This document shows positions 1-8,987 of a DNA stretch of 64,000 bases, piece after piece. The translations under genes and the position numbers were made by a program. This DNA is from JACVRW01 sp963734365 (GTDB lineage: Bacteria > Actinomycetota > Thermoleophilia > Solirubrobacterales > Thermoleophilaceae), in NCBI GenBank assembly GCA_963734365.1, contig CAVTGV010000002.1:186001-250000 (forward strand), in the 5' to 3' direction. Under the pieces are notes generated by a model. The model saw nothing but the letters and a program-made list of their open reading frames with translations, was not told the DNA's origin and did not search any database. Numbering within the stretch: the stretch's first letter is position 1; each line of letters begins with the position of its first letter.

Positions 1-1
1 C

Positions 2-826
2 AGCCATCCGGCGCTCTACGACGGTCACTATCACCCGACCGCCGTGTGTGGCGGGGTGGGCGCGGCGGTGGCCGCGGGCGCCTTGATCGGGCTGAACGAG
101 CACGAGCGCGACGACGCGATGGCGATTGCCCTGGTGGGCGCGGCCGGCCTGCGCGCGGCGTTCGGATCGCACGGCAAGTCGCTGCAGGTGGGCCTCGCCG
201 CTGCGGCGGGTGCGCGCGCGGCTCGCCTGGCCCGGGCGGGGGCGCGCGTGCCGCTGGCCAGGGCGGCGCGCGGCTTTGCCGAGGCCACCGGCGGGGCATT
301 CGAGCGCCCCGACCCCTCCTCGGCGGCGATCGACGAGAACTGGATCAAGGCCTGGCCCTGCTGCCTGCAGACTCACGGCGCCATCGAGGCGGCCGCGCAG
401 GTGGGCGAGCCGCGTTCGCTAACGATCACCGTGCATCCGGTCTCGCTCCAGGCGGCGAGCTACGGCCCGCGGCCGGCCGATGGCCTCGAGGCCAAGTTCT
501 CGATCCCGTACTGCACCGCTTGGACGCTGCTCCACGGACCGCCGCTGGTGCAGAGCTTCGAGCGGGTGGAGGATGACTGCTGCGAGCTGGCCGAGACGAT
601 CCCCGTCGAGACCGATTCGAGCCTGCTCGAGTCGGAGTGCCTCCTGAGCGCGAACGGCGACGAGCTCGCCCGCGTGGAGGCCGCGCTGGGCTCGCCCGAA
701 CATCCGATGGACGAGCACAAGCTGGCCGCGAAGGTGGCCGATCTGGCAGGCGCCGAGCTCGTCGAGCTGCTGCACGATCCGGGCCGGCCCGCCGCCGAGC
801 TGCTCGCGCGCGTGATCAGGAGCTGA
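2..826 (+). CDS. MmgE/PrpD family protein, C-terminal part (5' end cut by window)
   Basis: The frame is open from base 2 and ends at TGA 824-826, so only about the last 274 residues are present and the true start lies upstream. The visible part opens with HPTAVCGGVGAA, a stretch typical of MmgE/PrpD proteins. It continues with WIKAWPCCLQTHGAIEAA and ends with the small C-terminal domain (LAAKVADLAG). Family members include 2-methylcitrate dehydratase and iminodisuccinate-type enzymes, but the exact substrate cannot be read from this fragment. The next gene starts 40 bases later on the same strand and is unrelated, so the neighbourhood does not help assign a pathway. Confidence 0.85.
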   Translation, partial: SHPALYDGHYHPTAVCGGVGAAVAAGALIGLNEHERDDAMAIALVGAAGLRAAFGSHGKSLQVGLAAAAGARAARLARAGARVPLARAARGFAEATGGAFERPDPSSAAIDENWIKAWPCCLQTHGAIEAAAQVGEPRSLTITVHPVSLQAASYGPRPADGLEAKFSIPYCTAWTLLHGPPLVQSFERVEDDCCELAETIPVETDSSLLESECLLSANGDELARVEAALGSPEHPMDEHKLAAKVADLAGAELVELLHDPGRPAAELLARVIRS

Positions 827-866
827 CCAGCGGCGCCGGAGAGCGGCAGCGACGAACTGCGATCCT

Positions 867-2132
867 GTGTTCGTGCGTACCATCCTGCTTGCCGCCCTGC
901 TCACGCTCGTCCTCTGCCCCGCCGCGTTCGCGCAAGGCACGCTCACCGAGGCCGCCGACGCCCTGCGCGACACGCCCATCTACGTGGATCCGGACGCCGA
1001 GCAGCCGCTCACCGATCAGCAGGTAGCGGATCTCCGCGACTCCATCTCCGAGCGCCATGCCGGGCCGCTGTACATCGCCGTGCTCCCCGAGGACGCCGCC
1101 GACGAGGCCGGGGGCGACCCGGGGGCGGCGCTGCGCGAGATGGCCCTGTCAGTGGGCGAGCCGGGCACGTACGCGGCCGTGTTCGGCAACTCGCTGCGAG
1201 CGGGATCCACCGACAACGTGCTGCCCGAGGGCGAGGCCGGGAAGCTGGCCGCGCAGTCAGTGGGAGCCGAGAAGGGCAACGGCTCCGCGGCCGTGCTCGA
1301 GGACTTCGTGGAACGCGTGGGCGAGGCTCGGGCCGGCGGCGACGGCGGCGACGGGGGCGGAGGCGGCTTCCCGTGGTTCCTCGTGGTCGTGCTCGCCGTG
1401 CCGCTGGCGCTGTTCGGCTGGAGCCGGCGCAACCGGCGCAAGCGCGAGGAAGCCGACCTCGCTCAGGTGAAGGTGGCCGCGCGGGACGACCTCGTGGCCC
1501 TCGGCGACGACATCAGGGCTCTCGACGTCGACGTCTCGATGCCGGACGCTGACGAGCAGGCCAAGACCCATTACAACCTCGCGGTCGAGCGCTACGGCGA
1601 GGCCGAGCAGGCCTGGGACGCCGCTCGCCGCCCGCAGGACATGGAGCGGGTCAGCTCACTGCTCGAAGAGGGGCGCTGGGCGATGAGCGCGGCCCGGGCC
1701 CGCTTCGCCGGCGAGCCCGAGCCCGAGCGGCGCGCGCCCTGCTTCTTCGACCCGCGCCATGGGCCGTCGGTGGAGGACGTGGAGTGGGCGCCGCCGGGAG
1801 GAGAGTCGCGGCCCGTGCCGGTTTGCGCGGCCGACGCCCAGCGGATCGAGGACGGCGAGGAGCCGGGCATGCGCGAGGTCGAGTTCGACGGGCGCCGCGT
1901 GCCCTACTGGCAGGCCGGTCCCGCCTTCGGGCCCTGGGCCGGCGGCTTCTACGGCGGCGGCCTGTTCCCGGGCCTCTTCATCGGCTCGCTGCTGGGCGGC
2001 GGTTTCGGCGGCTTCGGCGGCTACGACAACGCCGACGCCTCCACGGACGGCGGTGACTTCGGCGACTTCGGAGGCGGCGACTTCGGCGGAGGCTTCGGGG
2101 GCGGCGACTTCGGCGGTGGCGGCGACTTCTAG
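867..2132 (+). CDS. Signal-peptide membrane protein with Gly-rich C-terminus
   Basis: A 421-residue protein starting at GTG 867; GTG 873 is an alternative. It has an N-terminal signal peptide (about 1-23, ending AFAQG), an extracytoplasmic domain of about 150 residues, a Gly/Asp-rich linker, and one transmembrane helix (WFLVVVLAVPLALFGW, about 168-183). A basic stop-transfer segment and a helical cytoplasmic domain follow. The last 80 residues are dominated by GGGFGGFGG- and GGDFGGG-like repeats. The architecture recalls TPM-type phosphatase-like membrane proteins with Gly-rich tails, but I see no diagnostic motif and give no function. It stands alone between a plus-strand and a minus-strand gene. 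Confidence 0.75.
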   Translation: MFVRTILLAALLTLVLCPAAFAQGTLTEAADALRDTPIYVDPDAEQPLTDQQVADLRDSISERHAGPLYIAVLPEDAADEAGGDPGAALREMALSVGEPGTYAAVFGNSLRAGSTDNVLPEGEAGKLAAQSVGAEKGNGSAAVLEDFVERVGEARAGGDGGDGGGGGFPWFLVVVLAVPLALFGWSRRNRRKREEADLAQVKVAARDDLVALGDDIRALDVDVSMPDADEQAKTHYNLAVERYGEAEQAWDAARRPQDMERVSSLLEEGRWAMSAARARFAGEPEPERRAPCFFDPRHGPSVEDVEWAPPGGESRPVPVCAADAQRIEDGEEPGMREVEFDGRRVPYWQAGPAFGPWAGGFYGGGLFPGLFIGSLLGGGFGGFGGYDNADASTDGGDFGDFGGGDFGGGFGGGDFGGGGDF

Positions 2133-2173
2133 CCCGCGTCGAAGAAGGCTCGCGGGCACCGCCCGCTCGCCGC

Positions 2174-3358
2174 TCAGGCGTCGAGGAATGCGCGCATCGC
2201 GGCGTGGGTCTCCCCGGGCCGCTCGAGCTGGGGCACGTGGCCGCAGGGCAGCACGCGGTGGCGCGCCGACGGCAGCGCCTCCTCCACGTACTTGCGAAAG
2301 CCCACCGGCACGAGCGTGTCGTCGCGCCCCCAGATGAACAGCGACTTCGGCTCGAGGCCCGCGAGCCGGGTCCAGAAGCCGGTGTCGCCGTGCGGCTCGT
2401 CGAGATAGATGTTGCGCGCCGCGGCGTAGAAGGCGGCCCGGCCGCGCGGGCTGAGGTATGCGCGCAGGAACTCGTCCACGCCGGCGGCCGACCAGCCGTC
2501 GTCACCGCCCGGCACGAAGCGCCGGACCAGCCCCTCGATCACCGCGCGCGGAGCCGGCTGCACCAGTCCGAGCTCCGGGCGCAGCACTCGCACGAGCAGG
2601 GCCCAGCGGCGGTCGCGCAGCCAGGCCAGCGCCGGGCTGAGCAGGGTCAGGCTGCGTACGCGCTCGCTCTCGGTGAGCCCCGCCTCGAGCGCCACTCGCC
2701 CGCCCATGCTGTTTCCGGCCAGGTGGGCGCGGTCGACGCCCAGCGCGTCCAGGGTGTGAAAGACCGAGCGGGCGAACCAGGAGGAGTCGTAGGGGGCACC
2801 GATCGGCTTGTCCGACTCGCCGAAGCCCGGCAGGTCCATCGCCACCACCTGGAAGTCGTCCGCCAGGGCGGCGACCGTGGGCAGGAACGAGGCCTTGGTC
2901 CCGCCGAGGCCGTGCACGCACAACAGCAGGCGGCGGCCCGTGCCCGCCGACAGGATCGAGATGCGCCCGCTGCGCGTGCGCAGGGACTCGAAGCGCAGCC
3001 GGCCGGGATCGTCCGAGCCGCTCGTTGCGGCCAGGAAGCCCACGCCGATGTGCAGGCTGCCGCGCATCCGCAGGCGGCCGCGCTGGAAGGCACGCATGCC
3101 GCCGCGAACGTCATCCGCCACCCGCTGCCAGGTCGCGGCATCCGCCGTGATCACGGCGTCGGGCTCCCGCGTGTCCGGTGAGCGCAGAAGCTTGAGCCGC
3201 CGGCCGCTGAGCCGAGCGTCCCACGCCTCGCCGCCGGACACCGCGAGCCGGACCAGGGCACGGCCACCCGGGAGGTCGATCACCTCCGGGTCGTAGCGCT
3301 CCGCCAGGGCGTCGATGCCCGCCGGCGGAGCGTCTATGTCGGCGCTCCTCACGGCCAT
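2174..3358 (-). CDS. Alpha/beta hydrolase with N-terminal SCP2-like domain
   Basis: A 394-residue protein. Residues about 15-115 resemble an SCP2 sterol-carrier/lipid-binding domain (DAVITADAATWQRVADD, then a GGMRAFQRGRLRMRG-like core). Residues about 130-392 are an alpha/beta hydrolase fold with the oxyanion HGLGGTK (H149), the nucleophile elbow GNSMGG (Ser217), an acid in IWGRDDTLVP, and a catalytic His in CGHVPQLERP. The fusion suggests a hydrolase acting on a hydrophobic ester or thioester; the substrate is unknown. It is followed in transcription order only by the convergent Gly-rich protein gene. The Gfo/Idh gene lies 30 bases upstream on the same strand, so the two may be co-transcribed. 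Confidence 0.85.
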   Translation of the reverse strand: MAVRSADIDAPPAGIDALAERYDPEVIDLPGGRALVRLAVSGGEAWDARLSGRRLKLLRSPDTREPDAVITADAATWQRVADDVRGGMRAFQRGRLRMRGSLHIGVGFLAATSGSDDPGRLRFESLRTRSGRISILSAGTGRRLLLCVHGLGGTKASFLPTVAALADDFQVVAMDLPGFGESDKPIGAPYDSSWFARSVFHTLDALGVDRAHLAGNSMGGRVALEAGLTESERVRSLTLLSPALAWLRDRRWALLVRVLRPELGLVQPAPRAVIEGLVRRFVPGGDDGWSAAGVDEFLRAYLSPRGRAAFYAAARNIYLDEPHGDTGFWTRLAGLEPKSLFIWGRDDTLVPVGFRKYVEEALPSARHRVLPCGHVPQLERPGETHAAMRAFLDA

Positions 3359-3388
3359 GTCCCGCCCTTCAAGGCTACGGCCAGGCGC

Positions 3389-4348
3389 TCAGACGGCGAT
3401 CACTTCGCCGCTCGAAGCGCTCCCATAGAGCGCCGCGATCGTGCGCGCCTGGCCCACCGCGTCGGCACGCCCAAAGAGTGGCTCGCGCTCACCGGCCGCC
3501 GCAGCGGCAAAGTCGCGCAGCTCACACGCGTAGGGGTCGTCCGGTTCGGCCTCGACCCGCTCGATCGACCCGTCGGCGTTGCGGATCTCGATCACCGGCT
3601 CGCGCGAGTGCCAGGGATCGCCCACGAAGAGGGATCCGTCGTTGCCCACGACCTCGAGCTCGTGGCGGCCCGGCATGTCGAGGCCGCAGTCGAAGTGGCC
3701 CAGGACGTCCTGCGAGAAACGCAGCGCACCGGCGAAGCGGATATCCACGCCGTCGCCCCCCACCACCTCGCGCCCCAGCGCCTCCAACGGCTCTCCCGCC
3801 ACCAGGCGCGCACCGCTCACGCAATAGCAGCCCACGTCCATCAGGCTGCCGCCTCCGAGCTCGTGGGACAGCCGGACGTCGTCCGAGCGTTCGAGTGGAA
3901 AGGAGAAGGCGGTGCGCACCAGGCGCAGCCGGCCGACCCGGGGCAGCAGCTCGACGAGGAGCTTGGCCTGCGGGTGATGGCGCCACATGAACGCCTCGGC
4001 CAGCACCCGGCCGGCGCGCTCGGCCGCGTCGAACGCGCGCTCCACCGGCTCGGGTGAGCCGGCCAGCGGCTTCTCGCACAGCACGTGCTTGCCCGCCTCG
4101 AGCGCCCGGATCGACCAGTCAACGTGCATCGAGTTGGGCAGCGAGATGTACACCGCGTCGACGTCCGTATCCGCGAGCAGCGCCTCGTAGGAGCCGTGGG
4201 CCGTGCCGACCTCGAGCGCCGAGGCCTGACGCTCCGCACGGCCACGGTCACGGGAGGCCACCGCCACCACGTCGACGTCGTCGACGAGGCGCGCGCCGGC
4301 CACGAGCTTCTCGTTGATCTGTGCGGTGGAGAGCAGACCGAGCTTCAT
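3389..4348 (-). CDS. Gfo/Idh/MocA family NAD(P)-dependent dehydrogenase
   Basis: A 319-residue oxidoreductase. It has an N-terminal Rossmann fold (KLGLLSTAQINEKLV), the family EKP motif (CEKPLAGSPEP, Lys about 91) and the usual C-terminal alpha/beta domain with GGGSLMDVGCY. The start is set at ATG 4348 rather than the in-frame ATG 4357, because a -10-like TAGCCT lies on the minus strand at 4363-4358, exactly 9 bases before 4348, fitting a leaderless transcript. The gene is divergent from the amino-sugar operon, and the DasR-like palindrome at 4383-4396 would overlap its -35 region. Co-regulation with amino-sugar use is therefore likely. The exact sugar substrate is unknown. Confidence 0.85.
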   Translation of the reverse strand: MKLGLLSTAQINEKLVAGARLVDDVDVVAVASRDRGRAERQASALEVGTAHGSYEALLADTDVDAVYISLPNSMHVDWSIRALEAGKHVLCEKPLAGSPEPVERAFDAAERAGRVLAEAFMWRHHPQAKLLVELLPRVGRLRLVRTAFSFPLERSDDVRLSHELGGGSLMDVGCYCVSGARLVAGEPLEALGREVVGGDGVDIRFAGALRFSQDVLGHFDCGLDMPGRHELEVVGNDGSLFVGDPWHSREPVIEIRNADGSIERVEAEPDDPYACELRDFAAAAAGEREPLFGRADAVGQARTIAALYGSASSGEVIAV

Positions 4349-4382
4349 AGGGCGCACAGGCTACGGCCTCATCCAGCCGCTA

Positions 4383-4396
4383 CTGGTCTAGACCAG
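4383..4396. promoter_or_regulatory. DasR/NagR-type operator (dre-like), perfect 14-bp palindrome
   Basis: CTGGTCTAGACCAG is a perfect palindrome. With its flanks it matches the Streptomyces DasR-responsive element (ACTGGTCTAGACCA core). It sits between the divergent Gfo/Idh gene and the first binding-protein gene, just upstream of a -10-like TAGCGT at 4402-4407. A bound repressor would block both promoters. The GntR/UTRA gene at 7195-7959 in the same operon is the obvious candidate to bind it. Confidence 0.75.
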
Positions 4397-4441
4397 AGTG
4401 GTAGCGTGCCCGGTTCCTGGCATCTTAGGAGGAGGACGGAC

Positions 4442-5551
4442 ATGGCGGGACGGTGGAACCGGGCACTCGCGACGACCGCGGCGGCCCTTGCGCTGGTGCT
4501 CGGAGTCGCCGCGTGCGGAAGCGACGACGACGACGACGGTGGCGGCGGCGGAGGCGAAGGCGGCAAGATCGCCCTGCTCCTGCCCGAGACGAAGACGACT
4601 CGCTACGAGGAGCAGGACCGGCCCAACTTCGAGCGGCGCGTGAAGGAGCTCTGCGCCGACTGCGAGGTGATCTACGCGAACGCCAACCAGGATCCGGCCA
4701 AGCAGCAGCAACAGGCCGAGGCGGCCATCACCCAGGGCGCCAAGGTGATCGTGATCAGCTCGGTGGACGTGAAGTCGGCCGGCGCGATCGTGCAGCGGGC
4801 CCAGCAGTCCGACGTGAAGGTGATCGCCTACGGGCGGCTGATTCCGGACGCGGAGATCGACTACTACGTCTCGATCGACCCGTTCAAGGTGGGCCAGCAG
4901 CAGGCCGAGGTGCAGATGGACGCGGTCGAGAAGGCCGGTGGCGGCAGCCCGAAGGTGGTCATGATCAACGGCGCCCCCACCGACAGCAACGCCAAGCCCT
5001 ACAAGGACGGAGCGCGCCAGACGCTGGAGAAGCGCGGGGCGCAGGTCGTGAAGAGCTTCGACACGCCTGACTGGAGCCCCGACAAGGCCCAGCAGGAGAT
5101 GGAGGGCTCGATCACCGATCTCGGCAACGACGGCTTCGACGCCGTGTACGTGGCCAACGACGGCATGGCGGGCGGCGCGATTGCCGCGCTCAAGGGCGCG
5201 AGCATCGATCCGGGTTCGCGCTACGTGACCGGCCAGGACGCCGAGCTGGCGGGCATTCAGCGGATCCTCACCGGCGAGCAGCTGATGACCGTGTACCAGC
5301 CGATCATCCAGATCGCTGAGACGGCGGCCGAGCTGGCTGTGCCGATCGCGCAGGGCAAGGAGCCGGCGGCCGACGTGGCCCCCGAGAAGGTGGACAACGG
5401 GGCCAAGCAGGTGCCCTCCGCCCTGCTCGACACGATCGCCATCGAGAAGGACAACATCGACAGCACCGTGGTCAAGGACGGCTTCCTGAAGCTCCCCGCG
5501 ATCTGCAGCGGGGCGTACGCGAAGGCGTGCAAGGAGGCCGGCTTGCAGTGA
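4442..5551 (+). CDS. Sugar ABC transporter substrate-binding lipoprotein (paralog 1)
   Basis: A 369-residue periplasmic-binding-type lipoprotein. The start at ATG 4442 is fixed by a strong ribosome site (AGGAGGAGG, about 4427-4435). It has a signal peptide with lipobox LGVAAC (lipidated Cys25), then an Asp/Gly-rich tether, then a XylF/ChvE-like two-lobed sugar-binding fold (KIALLLPET; NQDPAKQQQQAEAAITQGAKV; ANDGMAGGAIAALKG; TGQDAELAGIQRIL). It heads the amino-sugar operon and overlaps the next gene by 4 bases (GTGA). No ATPase or permease gene lies beside it. A close paralog at 10461-11579 is followed by both, so it may share that transporter. The amino-sugar ligand is inferred from context. 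Confidence 0.9.
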   Translation: MAGRWNRALATTAAALALVLGVAACGSDDDDDGGGGGGEGGKIALLLPETKTTRYEEQDRPNFERRVKELCADCEVIYANANQDPAKQQQQAEAAITQGAKVIVISSVDVKSAGAIVQRAQQSDVKVIAYGRLIPDAEIDYYVSIDPFKVGQQQAEVQMDAVEKAGGGSPKVVMINGAPTDSNAKPYKDGARQTLEKRGAQVVKSFDTPDWSPDKAQQEMEGSITDLGNDGFDAVYVANDGMAGGAIAALKGASIDPGSRYVTGQDAELAGIQRILTGEQLMTVYQPIIQIAETAAELAVPIAQGKEPAADVAPEKVDNGAKQVPSALLDTIAIEKDNIDSTVVKDGFLKLPAICSGAYAKACKEAGLQ

Positions 5552-6513
5552 GTCCGGCGGTGCTCGCCGTCGACGCAGGACAGACAGGGATCAGGGCCGC
5601 GCTCGCCGAGGAGGAGCGCGGCCCGCCTCACGGCAGCCCGACGCGGACCGCCACGGCACCGGGTGTGTTGCGGATGAGCGGCGGCGTGGGGCCCGAGGAG
5701 GTGGGCGAGGGACTGCTCGCCGCCGTGGCGGGCCTGGGCCCCCTGCCGGAGACGCCAGTGCTGATGGGGGTGGGACTGTCGGGCCTGGAGGCTGCCGCCG
5801 AAGAGGACCTGCAGCGCGTGGAGGAGCTGCTGCGTACCGAGCTTGCCGTTCAGGCGCTCGCGATCGCGAGCGACGGATTGACGTCGCTGCTCGGAGCCCT
5901 CGGCGAGCGCGACGGCGCGGTCGTGGCGGCCGGGACCGGCACGGTCTGCGTGGCTCGCCGGGGCGCGCGCCTGGTCAAGGTCGACGGCTGGGGCTCGCTG
6001 CTGGGCGATGCGGGCAGCGGCTACGCCATCGGCCGTGCCGGCCTCGATGCCGCTCTGCGGCACGCGGACGGGCGCGGTGGCTCGCGGGCTCTGCTGCGCG
6101 CGGCCGAGCGGCGCTACGGGCCGGCGCCCGGCCTGTCGGAACGCATCTATTCGGCGCCTGTCCCGACGAGGGCGATCGCCGCTTTCGCCGCCGACGTGGC
6201 GGTCGAGGCGCGGGCGTCCGACGCCGAGGCCTGCGCGATTCTCGCGGACGCCGGACGCGAGCTCGCTCTCACCGGCACGGCCGCGCTGGCCAGGCTCTTC
6301 GCGGCGGACGAGCCTGCCGCGCTGTCGTACACCGGCAACGTCTTCCGCGCCGGGGCGCCGTTGGTGGAGCCCTTCGCACGCTCGCTGGGCGAGCGCCGCC
6401 CCGCCACCGAGCTGGTGCCGCCGGCCGGCGACTCGCTCGCGGGCGCGGTTCGGCTGGCGGCACTGGGCGCACACCTGCAGCCCGAGCCGGGCATCCTCTG
6501 GAAGGCGCGATGA
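5548..6513 (+). CDS. nagK: N-acetylglucosamine kinase-like protein (BadF/BadG ATPase family)
   Basis: A 321-residue ASKHA-fold kinase. Its phosphate-1 loop is LAVDAGQTGIRAAL near the N-terminus, followed by VAAGTGTVC and the GDAGSGYAIG motif that marks the BadF/BcrA N-acetylglucosamine kinase group. GTG 5548 overlaps the upstream stop by 4 bases, with AAGGAGG at 5531-5537 as ribosome site. GTG 5527 is in frame but would overlap the upstream gene more. Expected role: ATP-dependent phosphorylation of imported GlcNAc (or ManNAc) in the cytoplasm, feeding NanE and NagA. The gene overlaps nanE by 4 bases. Glucosamine kinase activity is an alternative, since the family does not separate these by simple motifs. 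Confidence 0.8.
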   Translation: MSPAVLAVDAGQTGIRAALAEEERGPPHGSPTRTATAPGVLRMSGGVGPEEVGEGLLAAVAGLGPLPETPVLMGVGLSGLEAAAEEDLQRVEELLRTELAVQALAIASDGLTSLLGALGERDGAVVAAGTGTVCVARRGARLVKVDGWGSLLGDAGSGYAIGRAGLDAALRHADGRGGSRALLRAAERRYGPAPGLSERIYSAPVPTRAIAAFAADVAVEARASDAEACAILADAGRELALTGTAALARLFAADEPAALSYTGNVFRAGAPLVEPFARSLGERRPATELVPPAGDSLAGAVRLAALGAHLQPEPGILWKAR

Positions 6514-7208
6514 GCGACTCGCTCGACGCCATCCGGGGTGGGCTCGTGGTGTCCTGCCAGGCCCCTCGTGGGAGCCCACTGGCCGAGACGGCGCACCTGG
6601 TGGCGCTCGCCCGGGCCGCCGAGGCGGGCGGCGCGTGCGCCATCCGCGCCGAGGGGAGCGATGCGATCACGGCCATCAGGGCGGCCGTCGGGTTGCCCGT
6701 GATCGGGCTGCGAAAGCGCGAGGTGCCGGGCAGCGACGTGTACATCACGCCCACGCTCGAGGACGCCCGTGATGTGGCGGCGGCGGGCGCGGACATCGTC
6801 GCCGTGGACGCCACACTTCGCCCACGGCCGGGCGGGATCGAGGGCGACGCGTTCGTGTCCAGACTCGCGCGCGAGCTCCGCCGGCCGCTGCTCGCCGACG
6901 TCGACTCCTTCGAGGCGGGCGTGGCCGCCGAAGCCGCGGGCGCCGCCGCTGTGGCCACCACCCTCTCCGGCTACACGAGCAGCGGGGCGCCGCCGGAGGA
7001 GCCCGACCTCGAGCTGGTGTCCCGGCTGTCCGCGCAGCTCGACTGCCCGGTCCTCGCCGAGGGTCGCTACGCCACGCCGGCTGCGGCGCAGGACGCGCTC
7101 GACGCCGGCGCATTCGCGGTGGTCATCGGCAGCGCCATCACCGATGCCGTGGCCCTCACGCGCCGTTTCGCGGCTGTATGCCGAGGGGGTGTCCGTGGCG
7201 GGCGGTGA
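6510..7208 (+). CDS. nanE: Putative N-acetylmannosamine-6-phosphate 2-epimerase
   Basis: A 232-residue TIM-barrel protein with the NanE series of motifs in order: LVVSCQA, CAIRAEG, VIGLRKR, YITPTLEDA, VAVDATLRP, LLADVDS, TTLSGYT, CPVLAEGRY and VVIGSAIT. The enzyme interconverts ManNAc-6-phosphate and GlcNAc-6-phosphate, linking sialic acid or ManNAc breakdown to NagA. Length is normal for the family (about 220-240). It overlaps the kinase by ATGA and the GntR gene by about 14 bases, so all are one transcript. No sialic-acid lyase (NanA) is present in the window, so the ManNAc source is uncertain. Confidence 0.88.
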   Translation: MSDSLDAIRGGLVVSCQAPRGSPLAETAHLVALARAAEAGGACAIRAEGSDAITAIRAAVGLPVIGLRKREVPGSDVYITPTLEDARDVAAAGADIVAVDATLRPRPGGIEGDAFVSRLARELRRPLLADVDSFEAGVAAEAAGAAAVATTLSGYTSSGAPPEEPDLELVSRLSAQLDCPVLAEGRYATPAAAQDALDAGAFAVVIGSAITDAVALTRRFAAVCRGGVRGGR

Positions 7209-7959
7209 GCCGGTGCCGCAACACCTGCCGGTGCGCCTGCCCCTGGGGCGCCCAAAGGGGCAGGCCGTGCGCGAGATCATCGAGGCGCTGGCGACCTCGC
7301 TCGGCCCCGGCGCGCCGCTTCCCTCGGAGCGGCGGCTGGCCGATCACTACGGCCTCGCCCGGATGACCGTTCGTACGGAGGTGGACCGGCTGGTGGCGGA
7401 GGGAGTCGTGTACCGCGTTCACGGCCGCGGCAGCTTCGTGGCCGAGCCGCGTGTGGCCCAGGCGGGTTCGTTCAGCTCGTTCAGCGAGGACATGCGGGCA
7501 CGCGGAGTGACTCCCGGCTCGATCGTGCGCGCCCAGGCCGTGGTGGAGGCCGGGTCGTTCCTGGCCGGCTCACTGGAGGTCGCACCCGGCGCCCCGGTGG
7601 CCGAGATCGAGCGCCTGCGCACAGCGGATGGGAACCCGCTCGCGCTGGAGCGCGTACACCTTCCGGTGGACCGCCTTCCGGGCATCGCCGAGGCCGACTT
7701 CGAGCACGCGTCCCTCTTCGACCTGTTGCGCCAGCGCTACGCCATCGAGCTCACGGGCGCCGAGCAGCGCGTGGTTGCCGTCGCGATCGACGCCGGCGAC
7801 GCTCTACTGCTGGGAGTGGAGCCGGGTGCGGCCGGCCTGCTCTTCCACACGCTCGCGCGGGACCGCCGCGGGACGCCCGCCTTCCACGCAACCTCCCTCT
7901 ATCGAGGCGACCGTTACGAGATCGAGCTGCGCCAGACCCGGCCGGAGCCCCGGGCATGA
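7195..7959 (+). CDS. GntR-family regulator, HutC/UTRA subfamily (DasR/NagR-like)
   Basis: A 254-residue regulator. The N-terminal winged helix-turn-helix (about residues 8-75) contains LPSERRLADHYGLARMTVRTEVDRL and GVVYRVHGRGSFVAEP. The C-terminal UTRA effector domain runs from FSSFSEDMRARG. GTG 7195 is chosen because GAGGGGG at 7183-7189 precedes it; GTG 7189 is a near alternative. UTRA regulators of the DasR/NagR group sense GlcN-6-P or GlcNAc-6-P. Two matching palindromes (4383-4396 and 10101-10114) flank the operon, so this protein is the likely local repressor of both. It overlaps nanE upstream and the SIS gene downstream by 4 bases. Confidence 0.88.
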   Translation: MAGGEPVPQHLPVRLPLGRPKGQAVREIIEALATSLGPGAPLPSERRLADHYGLARMTVRTEVDRLVAEGVVYRVHGRGSFVAEPRVAQAGSFSSFSEDMRARGVTPGSIVRAQAVVEAGSFLAGSLEVAPGAPVAEIERLRTADGNPLALERVHLPVDRLPGIAEADFEHASLFDLLRQRYAIELTGAEQRVVAVAIDAGDALLLGVEPGAAGLLFHTLARDRRGTPAFHATSLYRGDRYEIELRQTRPEPRA

Positions 7960-8969
7960 AGGGCGAGCGCATGCGCGCAGACATGGCCGAGCAGCCCGGG
8001 GTGCTGCGCCGGCTTCTGGCACGCCGCTCGCGGATCATCGAGGCGCTGCAGGGCGAGGAGCCCGCCGGCGTGGTGCTCGTGGCACGCGGCTCGTCCGACT
8101 ACGCAGCCATCTTCGCTCGCTATCTGCTCGAGGCGGCTACCGGCCGGCCGGTGGCCCTCGCCGCGCCGAGCCTGCTCACGCTCTACGGGACGGAGCTTCG
8201 GCTCGACGGCTGGCTGGCGCTCGCGATCAGCCAGTCGGGTCGCACGCCGGAGATCACGACGGTGCTGGAGGGCTACGGCGCCGCCGGGGCGCGGACCGTC
8301 GCGCTCACCAACGATGCGGGCAGCCCGTTGGCGAGCGTGGCCGATGTGGCCGTTGCGCTCGACGCCGGCGAGGAACGCGCGGTCCCCGCCACGAAGACGT
8401 TCACCGCCCAGCTCGCCGCGGTCGCGCTGGTTGCCGAGGCCCTCGGTCGTGTGCCGTGGACGGGCGCTGACTGGGATCGGATTCCCGAGCTGATCGAAGA
8501 GCTGCTGGCCGACACCGGCCCCGCCACGCGCGCCGCCGAGCTGCTCGGAGACGCCGACGAGCTGGTGGCCGTGGGACGCGGATATCTCATGTGCATCGCG
8601 CTCGAAGCCGCGCTCAAGCTGCGCGAGGCGGCCGGCGTGCGGGCCGAGGGCTGGTCGGCCGCCGACTTCCGCCACGGGCCGGTGACGGTGGCGCGTGGCA
8701 GCATCCCCCTCCTGGCGGTCAGCGCCTCGGGACCGGCCGCTGCAGACGTCGAAGACCTCGCCGGCGAGCTGGAGCGCGCGGGAACCACGGTCCTGCGCCT
8801 GTCCGACCGGCCGGACGCGGCACTGCCCTATCCGGCCCGGCCGGGAGAGCCGCTCTGCGCACTTGCGGCCGCGGTACGCGCGCAGCAGCTGGCGCTGGCG
8901 GTCGCCGTCGGGCGCGGGATCGACCCGGACGAGCCGCCCGGTCTGCGCAAGGTCACCTCCACCACCTAG
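7956..8969 (+). CDS. SIS-domain sugar-phosphate isomerase/deaminase (NagB-II type candidate)
   Basis: A 337-residue protein made of two SIS domains, equivalent to the isomerase half of GlmS without the glutaminase domain. The first has VARGSSDYAA and AISQSGRTPE; the second has VGRGYLMCIALEAALKLREA, a GWSAADFRHGP motif, and a GlmS-like tail (IDPDEPPGLRKVTST). Stand-alone proteins of this type in nag loci act as glucosamine-6-phosphate deaminases (NagB-II). No classical NagB is present here, so it would supply the last step, GlcN-6-P to Fru-6-P plus ammonia. An AgaS-like galactosamine deaminase is an alternative. It is the last gene of the operon and converges with nagA. Confidence 0.8.
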   Translation: MKGERMRADMAEQPGVLRRLLARRSRIIEALQGEEPAGVVLVARGSSDYAAIFARYLLEAATGRPVALAAPSLLTLYGTELRLDGWLALAISQSGRTPEITTVLEGYGAAGARTVALTNDAGSPLASVADVAVALDAGEERAVPATKTFTAQLAAVALVAEALGRVPWTGADWDRIPELIEELLADTGPATRAAELLGDADELVAVGRGYLMCIALEAALKLREAAGVRAEGWSAADFRHGPVTVARGSIPLLAVSASGPAAADVEDLAGELERAGTTVLRLSDRPDAALPYPARPGEPLCALAAAVRAQQLALAVAVGRGIDPDEPPGLRKVTSTT

Positions 8970-8987
8970 GTCGCTCAGCCGCGACGC